Assembly: GCA_004793585.1 (NCBI GenBank)
Contig: SRZB01000009.1
Span: forward strand, 1 to 64,000
Direction: 5' to 3'
From: Hominisplanchenecus murintestinalis
Lineage (GTDB): Bacteria > Bacillota > Clostridia > Lachnospirales > Lachnospiraceae
Length of the DNA: 64,000 bases
A program made the translations under genes and the position numbers. Numbering within the stretch: position 1 is the first letter of the stretch; every line of letters begins with the position of its first letter. The notes beneath the pieces were generated by a model. It saw only the letters and a list, made by a program, of their open reading frames with translations. It had not been told where the DNA came from and searched no databases. Below are positions 17,782 through 24,429 of this stretch, piece after piece.

Positions 17782-18141
17782 CTATTCTGCTTTCACTTCA
17801 TGCTTATCTAATTCTTCCAGTATCTCCTCCCACAGTTCCGGCTCCCTGGGTGTCTTTCCTGATGCTGTTTTCCATCCGCGCTTCCTCCATCCTGCCGCCC
17901 ATCCCTGCGCAATGGCGTCTGTGATGGCTGGCTGTGTGGGTTTTAATGTCACGCGGCAGGGAAACCGGATTTCCCGCAAGGCTTTCAGGATGACGGCCAG
18001 CTCAGACTTGTGTTTCCCCATCCCTTCCCTTGCAATCCTGACTTCGCTTTTCTTCCTTAAGACCCCCTGTCTGTCATATGCGTACAGTGTTGCCGCTGCC
18101 TCCCCTGCCATTACCAGACTGTTAATGCTTACATTCCACAT
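17782..18141 (-). CDS. RNase H-like phage protein
   Basis: 119 residues. The end GWKTASGKTPREPELWEEIL followed by EELDKHEV matches the C-terminal part of RNase HI-type folds, where a Trp-rich loop precedes 'LW.EL......V'. The first strand region carries ELAVILKALREI as the central helix. The first catalytic Asp of RNase HI is not obvious, so the enzyme may be inactive or divergent. Located beside the HUH Rep and helicase genes, so a role in replication is plausible. Confidence 0.65.
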   Translation of the reverse strand: MWNVSINSLVMAGEAAATLYAYDRQGVLRKKSEVRIAREGMGKHKSELAVILKALREIRFPCRVTLKPTQPAITDAIAQGWAAGWRKRGWKTASGKTPREPELWEEILEELDKHEVKAE

Positions 18142-18168
18142 GTTTCCCTCCTGCAGGGCTATGCCCTC

Positions 18169-18552
18169 CTATCGGTTGTACCGGATTACCATCTCAATCC
18201 CCATTTCTTCCTTTACCATCTTGCGGTAATCTTCCCATGTCGCCATGTCGTCCGCCAGGCTCCCCGCTATCCGGTTTGCCCGGTCAATGAACCTTTGGCA
18301 GCGTTTCCCACCGAACCCAAATTCATCATGGAGGACGGCCACTGACAGCAGCAGCATGGTATCCAGTGTCATTTCCTTGATTGCCATAGTCGCCTGCTCC
18401 AGTTCTTTCTTTGCGATTGCCGTGTGTATGCCCGTCACTCCGCGGAATTTCATTTCTTTTTCCAGCTCTTCAATCCCCCCACGGCGTACAATCTTCCCCG
18501 CCAGGGCAAGGCCGTCATTCCTTCCTCTCTCGTAATCCTTTAATCCTCCCAT
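18169..18552 (-). CDS. Hypothetical phage protein
   Basis: 127 residues, helical and charged. It contains GRNDGLALAGKIVRRGG near the start and LHDEFGFGGKRCQRFIDRAN in the second half; the latter recurs in small phage proteins of Clostridia near replication genes. No catalytic motif. Part of the early minus-strand run; function unknown. Confidence 0.72.
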   Translation of the reverse strand: MGGLKDYERGRNDGLALAGKIVRRGGIEELEKEMKFRGVTGIHTAIAKKELEQATMAIKEMTLDTMLLLSVAVLHDEFGFGGKRCQRFIDRANRIAGSLADDMATWEDYRKMVKEEMGIEMVIRYNR

Positions 18553-18574
18553 TCTTCTCCTTTCCGGGAGGGCG

Positions 18575-18976
18575 TCAGCCCCCTCCCCTGCGTGCTTTCC
18601 AATAGCTGCTGTGATATATTACCTCCCCCTGCGGGGATGGTGCCTGTAAGTAGTCGCGCCCTATTTCCTGCATCCATTCAGCGCGGGTATGAGTGTGTTC
18701 ATACGCTTCCTGCGCTGCCCTCTCCAGGGTGCGGCGGTTCTGTGCGTTGTTATGCACTGCCTCAGGGCCGTATATATGATGGTTTTCACAGAGGTTCACT
18801 TTCAGCCCCAGCTTTTCTGATTTTGCGCGTCCTGATGTGCCCATAATGATATGATGCTCCTGCACACTCTTAATGCTGTAATCCCCGGCCATCATACAGA
18901 GGAAGCACCTCTTGTCCTCTTTGTCCTGGAGGATGCTTGGCATGTGTTTCTTTCTTTTTTTTCGTCCTGCTGCCAT
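18575..18976 (-). CDS. HNH-like nuclease
   Basis: 133 residues. CFLCMMAGD supplies a CxxC pair; QEHHIIMGTSGRAKSEKLGL and VNLCENHHIYGPEAVHNN give the His-His and Asn-His of an HNH-type core. Proteins like this follow Rep genes in many Clostridia phages. The 5' end overlaps the Rep gene by 107 bases in another frame; a later start at 18943 would shorten the overlap but has a weaker ribosome site. Likely a DNA nuclease in replication or recombination. Confidence 0.8.
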   Translation of the reverse strand: MAAGRKKRKKHMPSILQDKEDKRCFLCMMAGDYSIKSVQEHHIIMGTSGRAKSEKLGLKVNLCENHHIYGPEAVHNNAQNRRTLERAAQEAYEHTHTRAEWMQEIGRDYLQAPSPQGEVIYHSSYWKARRGGG

Positions 18977-19751
18977 TGTTTTTTTCCTTTCCCCTGCTTT
19001 CCAGGCGTATCATGGTGTATTTCCTGTACCTGTGCCCTGTTACCCGGTTCCTGCCCTCGTATATGTGGGCGATGTAATACCCTTTCTTTGGCTTTGCTTC
19101 TTTCTTCCACCGGAGCAGCTTGTCCGGTTTCGGCTCCGGCAGCGGCATGTTCCGGGATATATTATAATTTGCTTCCCTTATCCTGGGTTTTCCCGCCGTG
19201 CCGTCCTTTTTCTCGTGTACGGTGTGTTCATCCTTTGTCATGTAGCTTGCGAGCTTTGTGAAATCTTCGTCATAAACTTTAGGGTTGTTCCGTATCCTGG
19301 AAATATAGACGCTCCCCTTTGTCCATGCATCCGTCAGGATCCCCGCTGTATCCCCTATATCATTGATGACAAGATGGATGTGCCATGCGCCTTTTGTGCC
19401 GCGTTCAATGTTGCGGAACCAGAAAAGTTCTTTCCCCTTCTTCCGGTATTCCCTGCGCACATGCTTCATTGCGTTCTGGAAATCCTTCAGCGCGGCTTTC
19501 ATGTCTGGCGGTCTTTTCTCCCTGGCGTATGTCCATGTCGCGAAGTAATCACCGTCTTTTATGTAGAGCAGCATCCTCTGCCTTGCCCTCTTCGTTTTGT
19601 TCTGGGCATTGATCCGGCGCATCTGCTCCGCTGTCGGCTTTGTTTTCTTTTCCCTCTTTTCCCCTGGGGCGCCATACCTTCCATCGTGGTACTCCTCTAC
19701 ATCGATGATGTCCCCATCTCTGTACCTGTATGTTTTTCTCTTCACAGCCAT
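18870..19751 (-). CDS. HUH rolling-circle replication initiator (G2P-like Rep)
   Basis: 293 residues from the ATG at 19751 (AGGA ten bases upstream). The three Rep motifs are in order: YFATWTYAR (motif 1, about residue 70), GAWHIHLVIN (HUH, His 124 and 126) and DFTKLASYMTKD (Tyr 170 as the nicking residue). The layout fits the ORF2/gene II protein type found in inoviruses and, as here, in some tailed phages of Firmicutes. It should nick a double-stranded origin and stay attached to the 5' end. A 23-bp perfect inverted repeat 80-140 bases upstream is the best origin candidate. The C-terminal 80 residues are lysine and arginine rich. Confidence 0.88.
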   Translation of the reverse strand: MAVKRKTYRYRDGDIIDVEEYHDGRYGAPGEKREKKTKPTAEQMRRINAQNKTKRARQRMLLYIKDGDYFATWTYAREKRPPDMKAALKDFQNAMKHVRREYRKKGKELFWFRNIERGTKGAWHIHLVINDIGDTAGILTDAWTKGSVYISRIRNNPKVYDEDFTKLASYMTKDEHTVHEKKDGTAGKPRIREANYNISRNMPLPEPKPDKLLRWKKEAKPKKGYYIAHIYEGRNRVTGHRYRKYTMIRLESRGKEKNNGSRTKKKKETHAKHPPGQRGQEVLPLYDGRGLQH

Positions 19752-19829
19752 AGCATCATGTCCTAACTTTAATATCTTTATCAAGTACTAAAACGGCATG
19801 TAATCCGCCGTTTTTCCTTGACTTTTCCG

Positions 19830-19893
19830 CGCCCATGATGCATCATTATGATAACAAGTGTTTTGTGGTCATCATAATGATGCATCATGGGCG
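19830..19893. repeat. Perfect 23-bp inverted repeat, candidate phage replication origin
   Basis: Arms at 19830-19852 and 19871-19893 are exact reverse complements with an 18-base spacer. Each arm contains the 12-base palindrome ATGATGCATCAT. It lies in the 170-base gap just upstream of the HUH Rep gene. On the minus strand the spacer ends ACACTTGTT and runs into ATCATAA of the arm. There is no T-run, so a terminator is less likely than an origin or operator. Confidence 0.6.
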
Positions 19894-19921
19894 GCTGGTA
19901 TGCGTTCCCAGTGCGTACCAG

Positions 19922-20119
19922 CTATTTTTTTGTGTCCTCTTTCAATTTCAGCGACTTCTTTTTTATGTACTCCAGTTCGTCAATCATCTGTCCGAGATAA
20001 TTTAGTACCATATCCCTGTTATGTGGCATGGTTGACCATGTTCCTGCTTCCGGCAGCTCTGCTGCCTTCATTTTTTGATAAAATTCCTCCATCTGCCTTA
20101 ATGTCAGCCTTTGACCCAT
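19922..20119 (-). CDS. Small phage protein, unknown
   Basis: 65 residues, with GGGAAAGGAGTAAAGAC before the ATG. Helical and charged (LRQMEEFYQKMKAAELPEAG, then LGQMIDELEYIKKK). It ends 28 bases before the inverted repeat at 19893. No known family; the strong ribosome site and the close packing with the next gene support it as real. Confidence 0.62.
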   Translation of the reverse strand: MGQRLTLRQMEEFYQKMKAAELPEAGTWSTMPHNRDMVLNYLGQMIDELEYIKKKSLKLKEDTKK

Positions 20120-20123
20120 GTCT

Positions 20124-20312
20124 TTACTCCTTTCCCGCTGCTACCTGGCGCACTCCCGGACGACCGCACACCGGGCATTTATATTCCGGTGTTACGCGTT
20201 CCGGGGACGTGAACCATTCCCTGCGCCCACAGGCGCATTGATAGATAAAGAGCGGTGCTGTTATTTCCGTGCTGGTTCCCGGATAATATCTCTGCCTGTT
20301 CCTCTGTACCAT
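20124..20312 (-). CDS. Small zinc-ribbon phage protein
   Basis: 62 residues. Two cysteine pairs, CACG and CPVCG, separated by about 20 residues, form a probable rubredoxin-like zinc ribbon (FIYQCACGRREWFTSPERV then YKCPVCGRPG). AGAGGAAAGAAG precedes the ATG. It lies four bases upstream of the next gene. DNA or RNA binding is likely, target unknown. Confidence 0.72.
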   Translation of the reverse strand: MVQRNRQRYYPGTSTEITAPLFIYQCACGRREWFTSPERVTPEYKCPVCGRPGVRQVAAGKE

Positions 20313-20336
20313 CTTCTTTCCTCTCTTCTTCGTGCC

Positions 20337-20852
20337 TTACCTGGCGCACATCACTTCCATCTTCCTTCTCGCATCCTTCATAATCCTGCTGACATATGAC
20401 TGTGTAATCCCCATCCTTCGTGCAGCATCCTCCTGGCTGAGCCCCTCCCCGACCAAAAGCCGCGCCGCTTCCTTTTCACGTCCTGTAAGCTTCCCCATCC
20501 ACGTGTCATACAGCATGGCGGCTTCCACTTCACTGTAGCCATCGTGCGGGTCGGGTACCAGCTCGGCAAGCTGCAGCCCGTCCTCCTGCTCTGCTTCCAG
20601 GCTCTCCATGTAGCAGCCTGAGCGCTTCTTTCTCCGTGCATTCCTCAGTTCCACCAACATTTCATACTGCATTACCCTAACTGCGAATGCGGAAAACTTC
20701 CCTTTCTCCGGCATGTACACCCCTGCGGCCTTCACAAGCCCCAGCATGCAGCATCCCACAATGTCGTCATACTCCATGCCGCACCTGCGGAACTTTTCCG
20801 CCACCCAGTATGCCAGCCGTATGTTCTCTTCGATAAACCTGTCCCTTTCCAT
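20337..20852 (-). CDS. RNA polymerase sigma factor, sigma-70 family (phage-borne)
   Basis: 171 residues. Region 2: NIRLAYWVAEKFRRCGMEYD, then DIVGCCMLGLVKAAGVYMPEK and FSAFAVRVMQYEMLVELRN. Region 4: LTGREKEAARLLVGEGLSQE, then AARRMGITQSYVSRIMKDAR. The arrangement resembles sporulation-type sigma factors such as SigF/SigG/SigE in size but lacks region 3. AGGAAGGACAGGGG precedes the ATG. It may direct middle or late phage transcription, or couple the phage to a host programme. It is the second sigma-like protein of this prophage. Confidence 0.9.
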   Translation of the reverse strand: MERDRFIEENIRLAYWVAEKFRRCGMEYDDIVGCCMLGLVKAAGVYMPEKGKFSAFAVRVMQYEMLVELRNARRKKRSGCYMESLEAEQEDGLQLAELVPDPHDGYSEVEAAMLYDTWMGKLTGREKEAARLLVGEGLSQEDAARRMGITQSYVSRIMKDARRKMEVMCAR

Positions 20853-21049
20853 CCCCTGTCCTTCCTCTGCGGTTAAAAGAATTTTTTACTTTGTTTTGCC
20901 GCATCCTCTTGATTTTTCCTGCTTAATACGATATAGTATGCATATACAGTATTTTTGCTTTTACCCCTGGCGTCCTATCACCTGCGCCGGGGGCATCTTT
21001 TTGGGCGCATCACTTCAAAAGTCTTCTTGTCAACGATGATATCCTCCCG
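20853..21049. other. Intergenic gap with GC-rich hairpin
   Basis: A 197-base gap between the beta-solenoid gene and the sigma gene. CCCCTGGCG (20964-20972) pairs with CGCCGGGGG (20985-20993). On the plus strand it is followed by CATCTTTTT, but both flanking genes are on the minus strand, where no T-run follows. AT-rich sequence next to the sigma gene (TATGCATACTATATCG on the minus strand) may hold its promoter. Confidence 0.4.
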
Positions 21050-21802
21050 CTACTCCGAGCCTCCTTCCTCTTCCGGCTTTTCCGCCGTCAGGTCAATACA
21101 GGCTTTTGCGCTCTCCGCAATCAGGATGTATTCATGCGCATACTTCGAATCCCCATGCGTTTTCCTGACTCTCTCAAGGAACTCCCCAAGTTTTCCTGAA
21201 AAGCATCCGCATTTTACGGAAATCCCACAGTCCTTATCTCTGAAAAATGTAACGAAGCTATTCCTGCTGCCAATTGGCCCTGCTGTGAATACATGTCTTA
21301 TGTCATACACCCGTGCATTTCCAGGCACCCACGCATTTCCAGACACCTGCGCATCTCCAGACACCCGCGCATCTCCAGACACCCACGCATTTCCAAGCAC
21401 CTGCGCATCTCCAAACACCCGCGCATCTCCAAGCACCTGCGCATCTCCAAGCACCTGCGCATCTCCAAACACCCACGCATTTCCAGACACCCGCGTATCT
21501 CCAGACACCCGCGCATTTCCAAACACCCGCGCATCTCCAAACACCCACACTTTTCCAGACACCCGCGTATCTCCAAACACCTGCGCATCTCCAGACACCC
21601 GCGCATCTCCAAACACCCACGCATTTCCAGACACCCACGCATTTTCAGAATGCGAGAGATTGTCCTCCGTCTCGATCCAGCCTCCCAGCTCTTCCTTTTT
21701 AACACCCATGAAATCCCTTGCTGCGCGGATGCGGTGTAAGGTTATAACCTTTCCCGTGCACTCAATGTTTTGCGTTTCTCCTGTAAACTCATATTTCCTC
21801 AT
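21050..21802 (-). CDS. Hexapeptide-repeat beta-solenoid protein
   Basis: 250 residues. Residues 53-166 are 19 tandem six-residue repeats of the type G-[DN]-A-[RQW]-V-[SFL], as in GDARVSGDAQVFGDTRVSG, which should form a beta-solenoid. The N-terminal 50 residues include TGKVITLHRIRAARDFMGV and EELGGWIETEDNLS, a fixed lead-in of this family. The C-terminal 80 residues form a separate domain (SRNSFVTFFRDKDCGISVKC). Proteins like this are widespread in gut phages; the role is not known. The gene overlaps the one upstream by four bases. Confidence 0.85.
   Translation of the reverse strand: MRKYEFTGETQNIECTGKVITLHRIRAARDFMGVKKEELGGWIETEDNLSHSENAWVSGNAWVFGDARVSGDAQVFGDTRVSGKVWVFGDARVFGNARVSGDTRVSGNAWVFGDAQVLGDAQVLGDARVFGDAQVLGNAWVSGDARVSGDAQVSGNAWVPGNARVYDIRHVFTAGPIGSRNSFVTFFRDKDCGISVKCGCFSGKLGEFLERVRKTHGDSKYAHEYILIAESAKACIDLTAEKPEEEGGSE
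21305..21646 (-). repeat. 19 tandem 18-bp coding repeats
   Basis: The solenoid part is encoded by 18-base units that differ at few positions, many identical (for example several copies of CATCTCCAGACACCCGCG on the plus strand). Because the unit is a multiple of three, all frames on both strands stay open, which creates false reading frames. The near identity points to recent expansion or homogenisation. Confidence 0.92.
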
Positions 21803-22101
21803 GATTTTCCCCTACCTTCTCCTTTACAGTTTAAATAAGCCACTGCGCACAGCAGCGCCCCTGCTGCCCACATCCCTGCGGTTGCCTGTTCTCCTGAAAG
21901 TGTCGGCGATACCAGCGTGCAGATGCACACAAGCCATGCCGTCTCTACCGGTATTGAGGCGAGCGATAATATGTATCTACAGACTCTTTTCCGCTGCTGT
22001 TTCTTTCCTCTGCGTCTCTGTTCTCTACTCTGTTCCAGTTCTAACATTTCCGTCTTTCCTTTCTCTAATGCTGTATACTGCTTGTCCTCTTCGACCGCCA
22101 T
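21799..22101 (-). CDS. Small membrane protein
   Basis: 100 residues. A charged N-terminal half (QSREQRRRGKKQQRKRV) is followed by two hydrophobic helices, about residues 45-65 and 75-92. Start and stop overlap the neighbours by TGATG-type junctions. Holin-like topology is possible but the early location argues against lysis. Function unknown. Confidence 0.65.
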   Translation of the reverse strand: MAVEEDKQYTALEKGKTEMLELEQSREQRRRGKKQQRKRVCRYILSLASIPVETAWLVCICTLVSPTLSGEQATAGMWAAGALLCAVAYLNCKGEGRGKS

Positions 22102-22289
22102 CAGGCGGTTTTCTCTTCTATATAATTGTGTCTTGTCAATGCGTTCCTGTTTATGCTGTCTGAAATCGCTTTCTTTTCCTCTTCCGACAATTCGTCAAAG
22201 TCTACCTCTTTGCCGTCAATGGGTATCAGGCAGTGTATTTTAATCTGCGCTTCTTTCCCTCTGGCCGTTGGTATTTTCAGAATAAACAA
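22101..22289 (-). CDS. Small phage protein, unknown
   Basis: 62 residues with a TTG start at 22289, preceded by AAGGGGGTGGCAGA. The stop is fused to the next start (TGATG). The sequence IPIDGKEVDFDELSEEEKKA followed by ISDSINRNAL is a common small phage accessory pattern. No motif. Confidence 0.6.
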   Translation of the reverse strand: MFILKIPTARGKEAQIKIHCLIPIDGKEVDFDELSEEEKKAISDSINRNALTRHNYIEEKTA

Positions 22290-22401
22290 TCTGCCACCCC
22301 CTTATCTGTTACATACTATTCTTTATTGGTTGTACATCTTTCCGAAAATCGACCAGAGTGGTAGCCTTTCCTGCTACATGTAATCCCTGCTCCATTTCTT
22401 C

Positions 22402-22743
22402 TTACCAGTCTCTTTCTCTTGCAGCGTCCTTGAAACTCTCCCACTCTTCTTCCGGGGTAGAATAGCAACCATCCCCATTCAGGAAGTTCGACATGGTTTC
22501 TTCCCAGATGTTCCACAAACGCTCTGTTGTGTACCCAGTCTCCACGGAAAGAATGCGAATAGACACGGCATACCTCACCATCTTTGCGGCGAATTCTTCT
22601 TCAAATTCTCCAGATGCATACTCTCCACGATCTGCAAATTCTTCTTCAAGTCTAAAAACCGTTTCTCTTGGCGCTCCCAGCTCTATCAGTTTCGCGTTGA
22701 CCTCTTCCTGTAAATTCGTAACTACTTCTTTCAGTACTGACAT
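22402..22743 (-). CDS. Hypothetical phage protein
   Basis: 113 residues from ATG 22743, with GAGGAGATTTTATT upstream. Helical and acidic; no known motif. It is the first gene of the leftward early run after the divergent small gene at 22,899. Two TTAAG-containing direct repeats lie in the upstream gap (22,760-22,785). Confidence 0.6.
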   Translation of the reverse strand: MSVLKEVVTNLQEEVNAKLIELGAPRETVFRLEEEFADRGEYASGEFEEEFAAKMVRYAVSIRILSVETGYTTERLWNIWEETMSNFLNGDGCYSTPEEEWESFKDAARERDW

Positions 22744-22817
22744 AATAAAATCTCCTCTCATTCTTAAGTTTTTGTGTTAAGTTTTCTATTTGATTACTCT
22801 ATTGCTTATAAAATCTA

Positions 22818-22846
22818 TTGACTTTTATGTTTTGTTCTCCTATTCT
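22818..22846 (+). promoter_or_regulatory. Sigma-A type promoter for the 57-residue gene
   Basis: TTGACT (22818-22823) and TATTCT (22841-22846) with a 17-base spacer, 53 bases before the ATG at 22899. One of few rightward promoters in the early region. Confidence 0.65.
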
Positions 22847-22898
22847 TGATGTACAAGCTGTTGCCGCAGCTGAGTACGAAAGAAAGGGAGGAATTCAT

Positions 22899-23072
22899 AT
22901 GTTTGAGCTTACTGATACTTATAAATGTCAGCTTGCAAAATCCTTAACAGAACTTGCCATTCAGAATGGTCTTATCTGCCAGCATGAAAATTCTGTAAGA
23001 ACTGCTGAAGAAGTGACGCACTTTTTCGATACAATTGTCAATACCGTAGGCAAGTCCGAAAACATGGATTAA
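22899..23072 (+). CDS. Small rightward phage protein, unknown
   Basis: 57 residues; ATG 22899 preceded by AAAGGGAGGAATTCAT. It runs against the surrounding early genes, with its own promoter, and its stop overlaps the stop of the convergent 48-residue gene. It has LAKSLTELAIQNGLI and EEVTHFFDTIVNTVG, helical and acidic, resembling small phage proteins found between repressor regions and replication genes. Function unknown. Confidence 0.68.
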   Translation: MFELTDTYKCQLAKSLTELAIQNGLICQHENSVRTAEEVTHFFDTIVNTVGKSENMD

Positions 23073-23215
23073 AGTTTTTCCCGTCTGGCGGACACTAGCT
23101 CCGCCAGAGCTTCTGCCATTTTAGAAATCTCATGATTCCTATTACTTTTCCCCGCTTCCAATTCCTTTTTAATCCAGACGCAGATAGCATCTATCGTTTT
23201 ATCTATATTCTCCAT
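23069..23215 (-). CDS. Small helical phage protein (48 aa)
   Basis: ATG at 23215 has AGGATAGGAGGAGTA before it, an excellent site. The product begins MENIDKTIDAICVWIKKELE and ends SKMAEALAELVSARREKL. It is the last of a three-gene leftward run of very short genes (with 23,224 and 23,324) and ends three bases into the convergent gene. No family known. Confidence 0.65.
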   Translation of the reverse strand: MENIDKTIDAICVWIKKELEAGKSNRNHEISKMAEALAELVSARREKL

Positions 23216-23223
23216 TACTCCTC

Positions 23224-23337
23224 CTATCCTACTTTCTGTGTTTGTTTGTCTCTCCTGTCTCTGTCCATATCCTGTCTTGCCGCCAGAAGCCTTGCGCCGC
23301 TGTCAATGAGCAAAATCATAAAATTAATTACCCGCAT
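23224..23337 (-). CDS. Very small phage protein (37 aa)
   Basis: ATG 23337 is preceded by AAGGAGACGAAAT, and the start overlaps the end of the ribbon-helix-helix gene by 14 bases. The product starts MRVINFMILLIDSGARLLAA, a possible short membrane helix, and ends basic. Supported mainly by its ribosome site and its place in the run. Confidence 0.5.
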   Translation of the reverse strand: MRVINFMILLIDSGARLLAARQDMDRDRRDKQTQKVG

Positions 23338-23488
23338 ATTTCGTCTCCTTATCCTGCTTTCCTTGGTTTTCTACCCATTCCCATAGAATCTGTCTAATCA
23401 GACCGTTCAGTGTTTGTCCGTGTTCTTTTGCTATTTTCTTTAATTCGTTCCTCATTGTCTCTGGTGTGCTAATTAAAAATCTTACCAT
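23324..23488 (-). CDS. Ribbon-helix-helix (Arc-like) DNA-binding protein
   Basis: 54 residues; ATG 23488 with AAAGGAGGGCGG directly before it. MVRFLISTPETMRNELKKIA then KEHGQTLNGLIRQILWEW is a beta strand followed by two helices as in Arc/MetJ-like repressors. A perfect-spacing promoter (TTGACA, 17 bases, TACTAT) lies just upstream, and a second RHH gene points the other way at 23,635. It probably binds the GATATC-rich gap between them. Confidence 0.75.
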   Translation of the reverse strand: MVRFLISTPETMRNELKKIAKEHGQTLNGLIRQILWEWVENQGKQDKETKYAGN

Positions 23489-23634
23489 TCCGCCCTCCTT
23501 TAGAACTCTTTATGATATCTATATAGTATCATCCAGCTTTTTGCCTGTCAATATCTTTTTGATATCTTTTTGAATACTTGTTTTTATGATATCGAAATGA
23601 TATATTCAAGATATCAAAACTAGGAGGTGTTATT
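23489..23634. promoter_or_regulatory. Divergent promoter/operator between two RHH genes
   Basis: Leftward promoter: TTGACA (23546-23551, minus strand) and TACTAT (23523-23528) with 17 bases between. The gap has repeated GATATC-containing motifs, including TATGATATC twice and an imperfect palindrome ATGATATCTATATAGTATCAT at about 23511-23531 split around the -10. These are likely operators for one or both RHH proteins. A weaker rightward promoter (TTGTTT, 17 bases, TATATT) is possible. Confidence 0.65.
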
Positions 23635-23811
23635 ATGGCTCAAGCTAATCCATATCCATTGCGTGTTGATAAAGTTATCATGGAAAAATTTAAAGTTTTG
23701 GCATCCGAAAATGGTCGTTCGGTTAATAAAGAAATTGAAGTCTTAATGAAGACGGCTGTTTCTAACTACGAACGTGAAAATGGAAGTATCGAAATTAATC
23801 TTGATGTATGA
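23635..23811 (+). CDS. Arc-like ribbon-helix-helix protein, rightward
   Basis: 58 residues; ATG 23635 preceded by CTAGGAGGTGTTATT. MAQANPYPLRVDKVIMEKFK then VLASENGRSVNKEIEVLMK matches the Arc repressor pattern (strand, helix, turn, helix; the R-S-V-N-K-E-I turn is typical). It is divergent from another RHH gene and convergent with a third at 23,795, with which it overlaps by 17 bases. Likely a transcriptional repressor in an immunity circuit, as Arc is in P22. Confidence 0.78.
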   Translation: MAQANPYPLRVDKVIMEKFKVLASENGRSVNKEIEVLMKTAVSNYERENGSIEINLDV

Positions 23812-23959
23812 CCTTACATGCTTTATCCAGCATCATAACAATCAGCCCATTTAAGCTATCTCCCCGTCTGTCCGCCTCCTGCTGCAATTTTTCTTTTAAC
23901 TCAGCGGGTAGGCGGATTGTTATTTGCTCTCGTTCTATTCCTTTAACCTCTATCAGCAT
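23795..23959 (-). CDS. Arc-like ribbon-helix-helix protein, leftward
   Basis: 54 residues from ATG 23959 with GAAAGGAAGTGAAGAA upstream. EREQITIRLPAELKEKLQQE then ADRRGDSLNGLIVMMLDKA is a clear RHH domain. Its 3' end overlaps the rightward RHH gene. With the genes at 23,324 and 23,635 this makes three RHH proteins within 700 bases. Confidence 0.8.
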   Translation of the reverse strand: MLIEVKGIEREQITIRLPAELKEKLQQEADRRGDSLNGLIVMMLDKACKVIHQD

Positions 23960-24033
23960 TTCTTCACTTCCTTTCCTGCTTTCCTTTGTTAACTTTTTGT
24001 ATATTAAATTCAATAAATAGCTCTTATTGTATC

Positions 24034-24045
24034 TTTTTAAGACAC
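24034..24045. promoter_or_regulatory. Repressor operator copy
   Basis: TTTTTAAGACAC, the same element as three copies in the repressor/Cro gap at 24280-24401. It lies just downstream of the Cro-like gene stop, before the RHH gene, and may control the early leftward transcript. Confidence 0.5.
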
Positions 24046-24048
24046 AGT

Positions 24049-24255
24049 CTAATTAAAAAAAATTTCCTCAATTTCTATAGCGCTTAAGTTATATTTCTTT
24101 TTCATTTTCGCAATTTCATTCTGAGAGAACTCAGCACCGTTGGTTTCATTAATTTTTGCTGAAAATGTACTCCGAGCCATCCCAAGATACTTTGAAAGTG
24201 TTGTCCCTGTATCACCGTGCAATCTCATAATTGATTCAAGCTTTAACTTATTCAT
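24049..24255 (-). CDS. Cro-like HTH protein
   Basis: 68 residues; ATG 24255 preceded by AAAGGAGGATATCTG. A short HTH: MRLHGDTGTTLSKYLGMARS then TFSAKINETNGAEFSQNEIA, as in small phage Cro/CI family proteins. Divergent from the repressor gene with operators between; likely the lytic-side regulator. The promoter is TTGACA, 17 bases, TAGCAT at 24324-24296. Confidence 0.82.
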   Translation of the reverse strand: MNKLKLESIMRLHGDTGTTLSKYLGMARSTFSAKINETNGAEFSQNEIAKMKKKYNLSAIEIEEIFFN

Positions 24256-24279
24256 CAGATATCCTCCTTTTTTTGTATC

Positions 24280-24401
24280 TTTTTAAGACACTTTTATGCT
24301 ATCACTCCCTGTATTGAATGTCAAGCATCTTTTTTGAATTTTAAGACACTTTTTTCAAAAGTACTTGATTTTTTAAATGTGATGTAGTAAAATCAAGACA
24401 C
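24280..24401. promoter_or_regulatory. Lysis-lysogeny switch: divergent promoters and three operators
   Basis: Leftward promoter TTGACA (24319-24324) to TAGCAT (24296-24301), 17-base spacer, minus strand. Rightward promoter TTGATT (24365-24370) to TAAAAT (24388-24393), 17-base spacer. The motif T-T-T-T-A-A-G-A-C-A-C occurs at 24281-24291 and 24339-24349, and a variant AATCAAGACAC at 24391-24401. The first lies just downstream of the leftward -10 and the last over the rightward start, good places for repression. Confidence 0.8.
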
Positions 24402-24429
24402 ATAGAAAAGTGAGGTGTTGCGTTTGTGC

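Noticed and set aside
21293..21739. Long plus-strand and alternative minus-strand reading frames over the solenoid gene, and the array as a CRISPR
   Set aside because: The 18-base unit is a multiple of three, which keeps every frame open. The true frame is the minus one with fixed flanking domains and a start. Units touch without spacers, so it is not a CRISPR.
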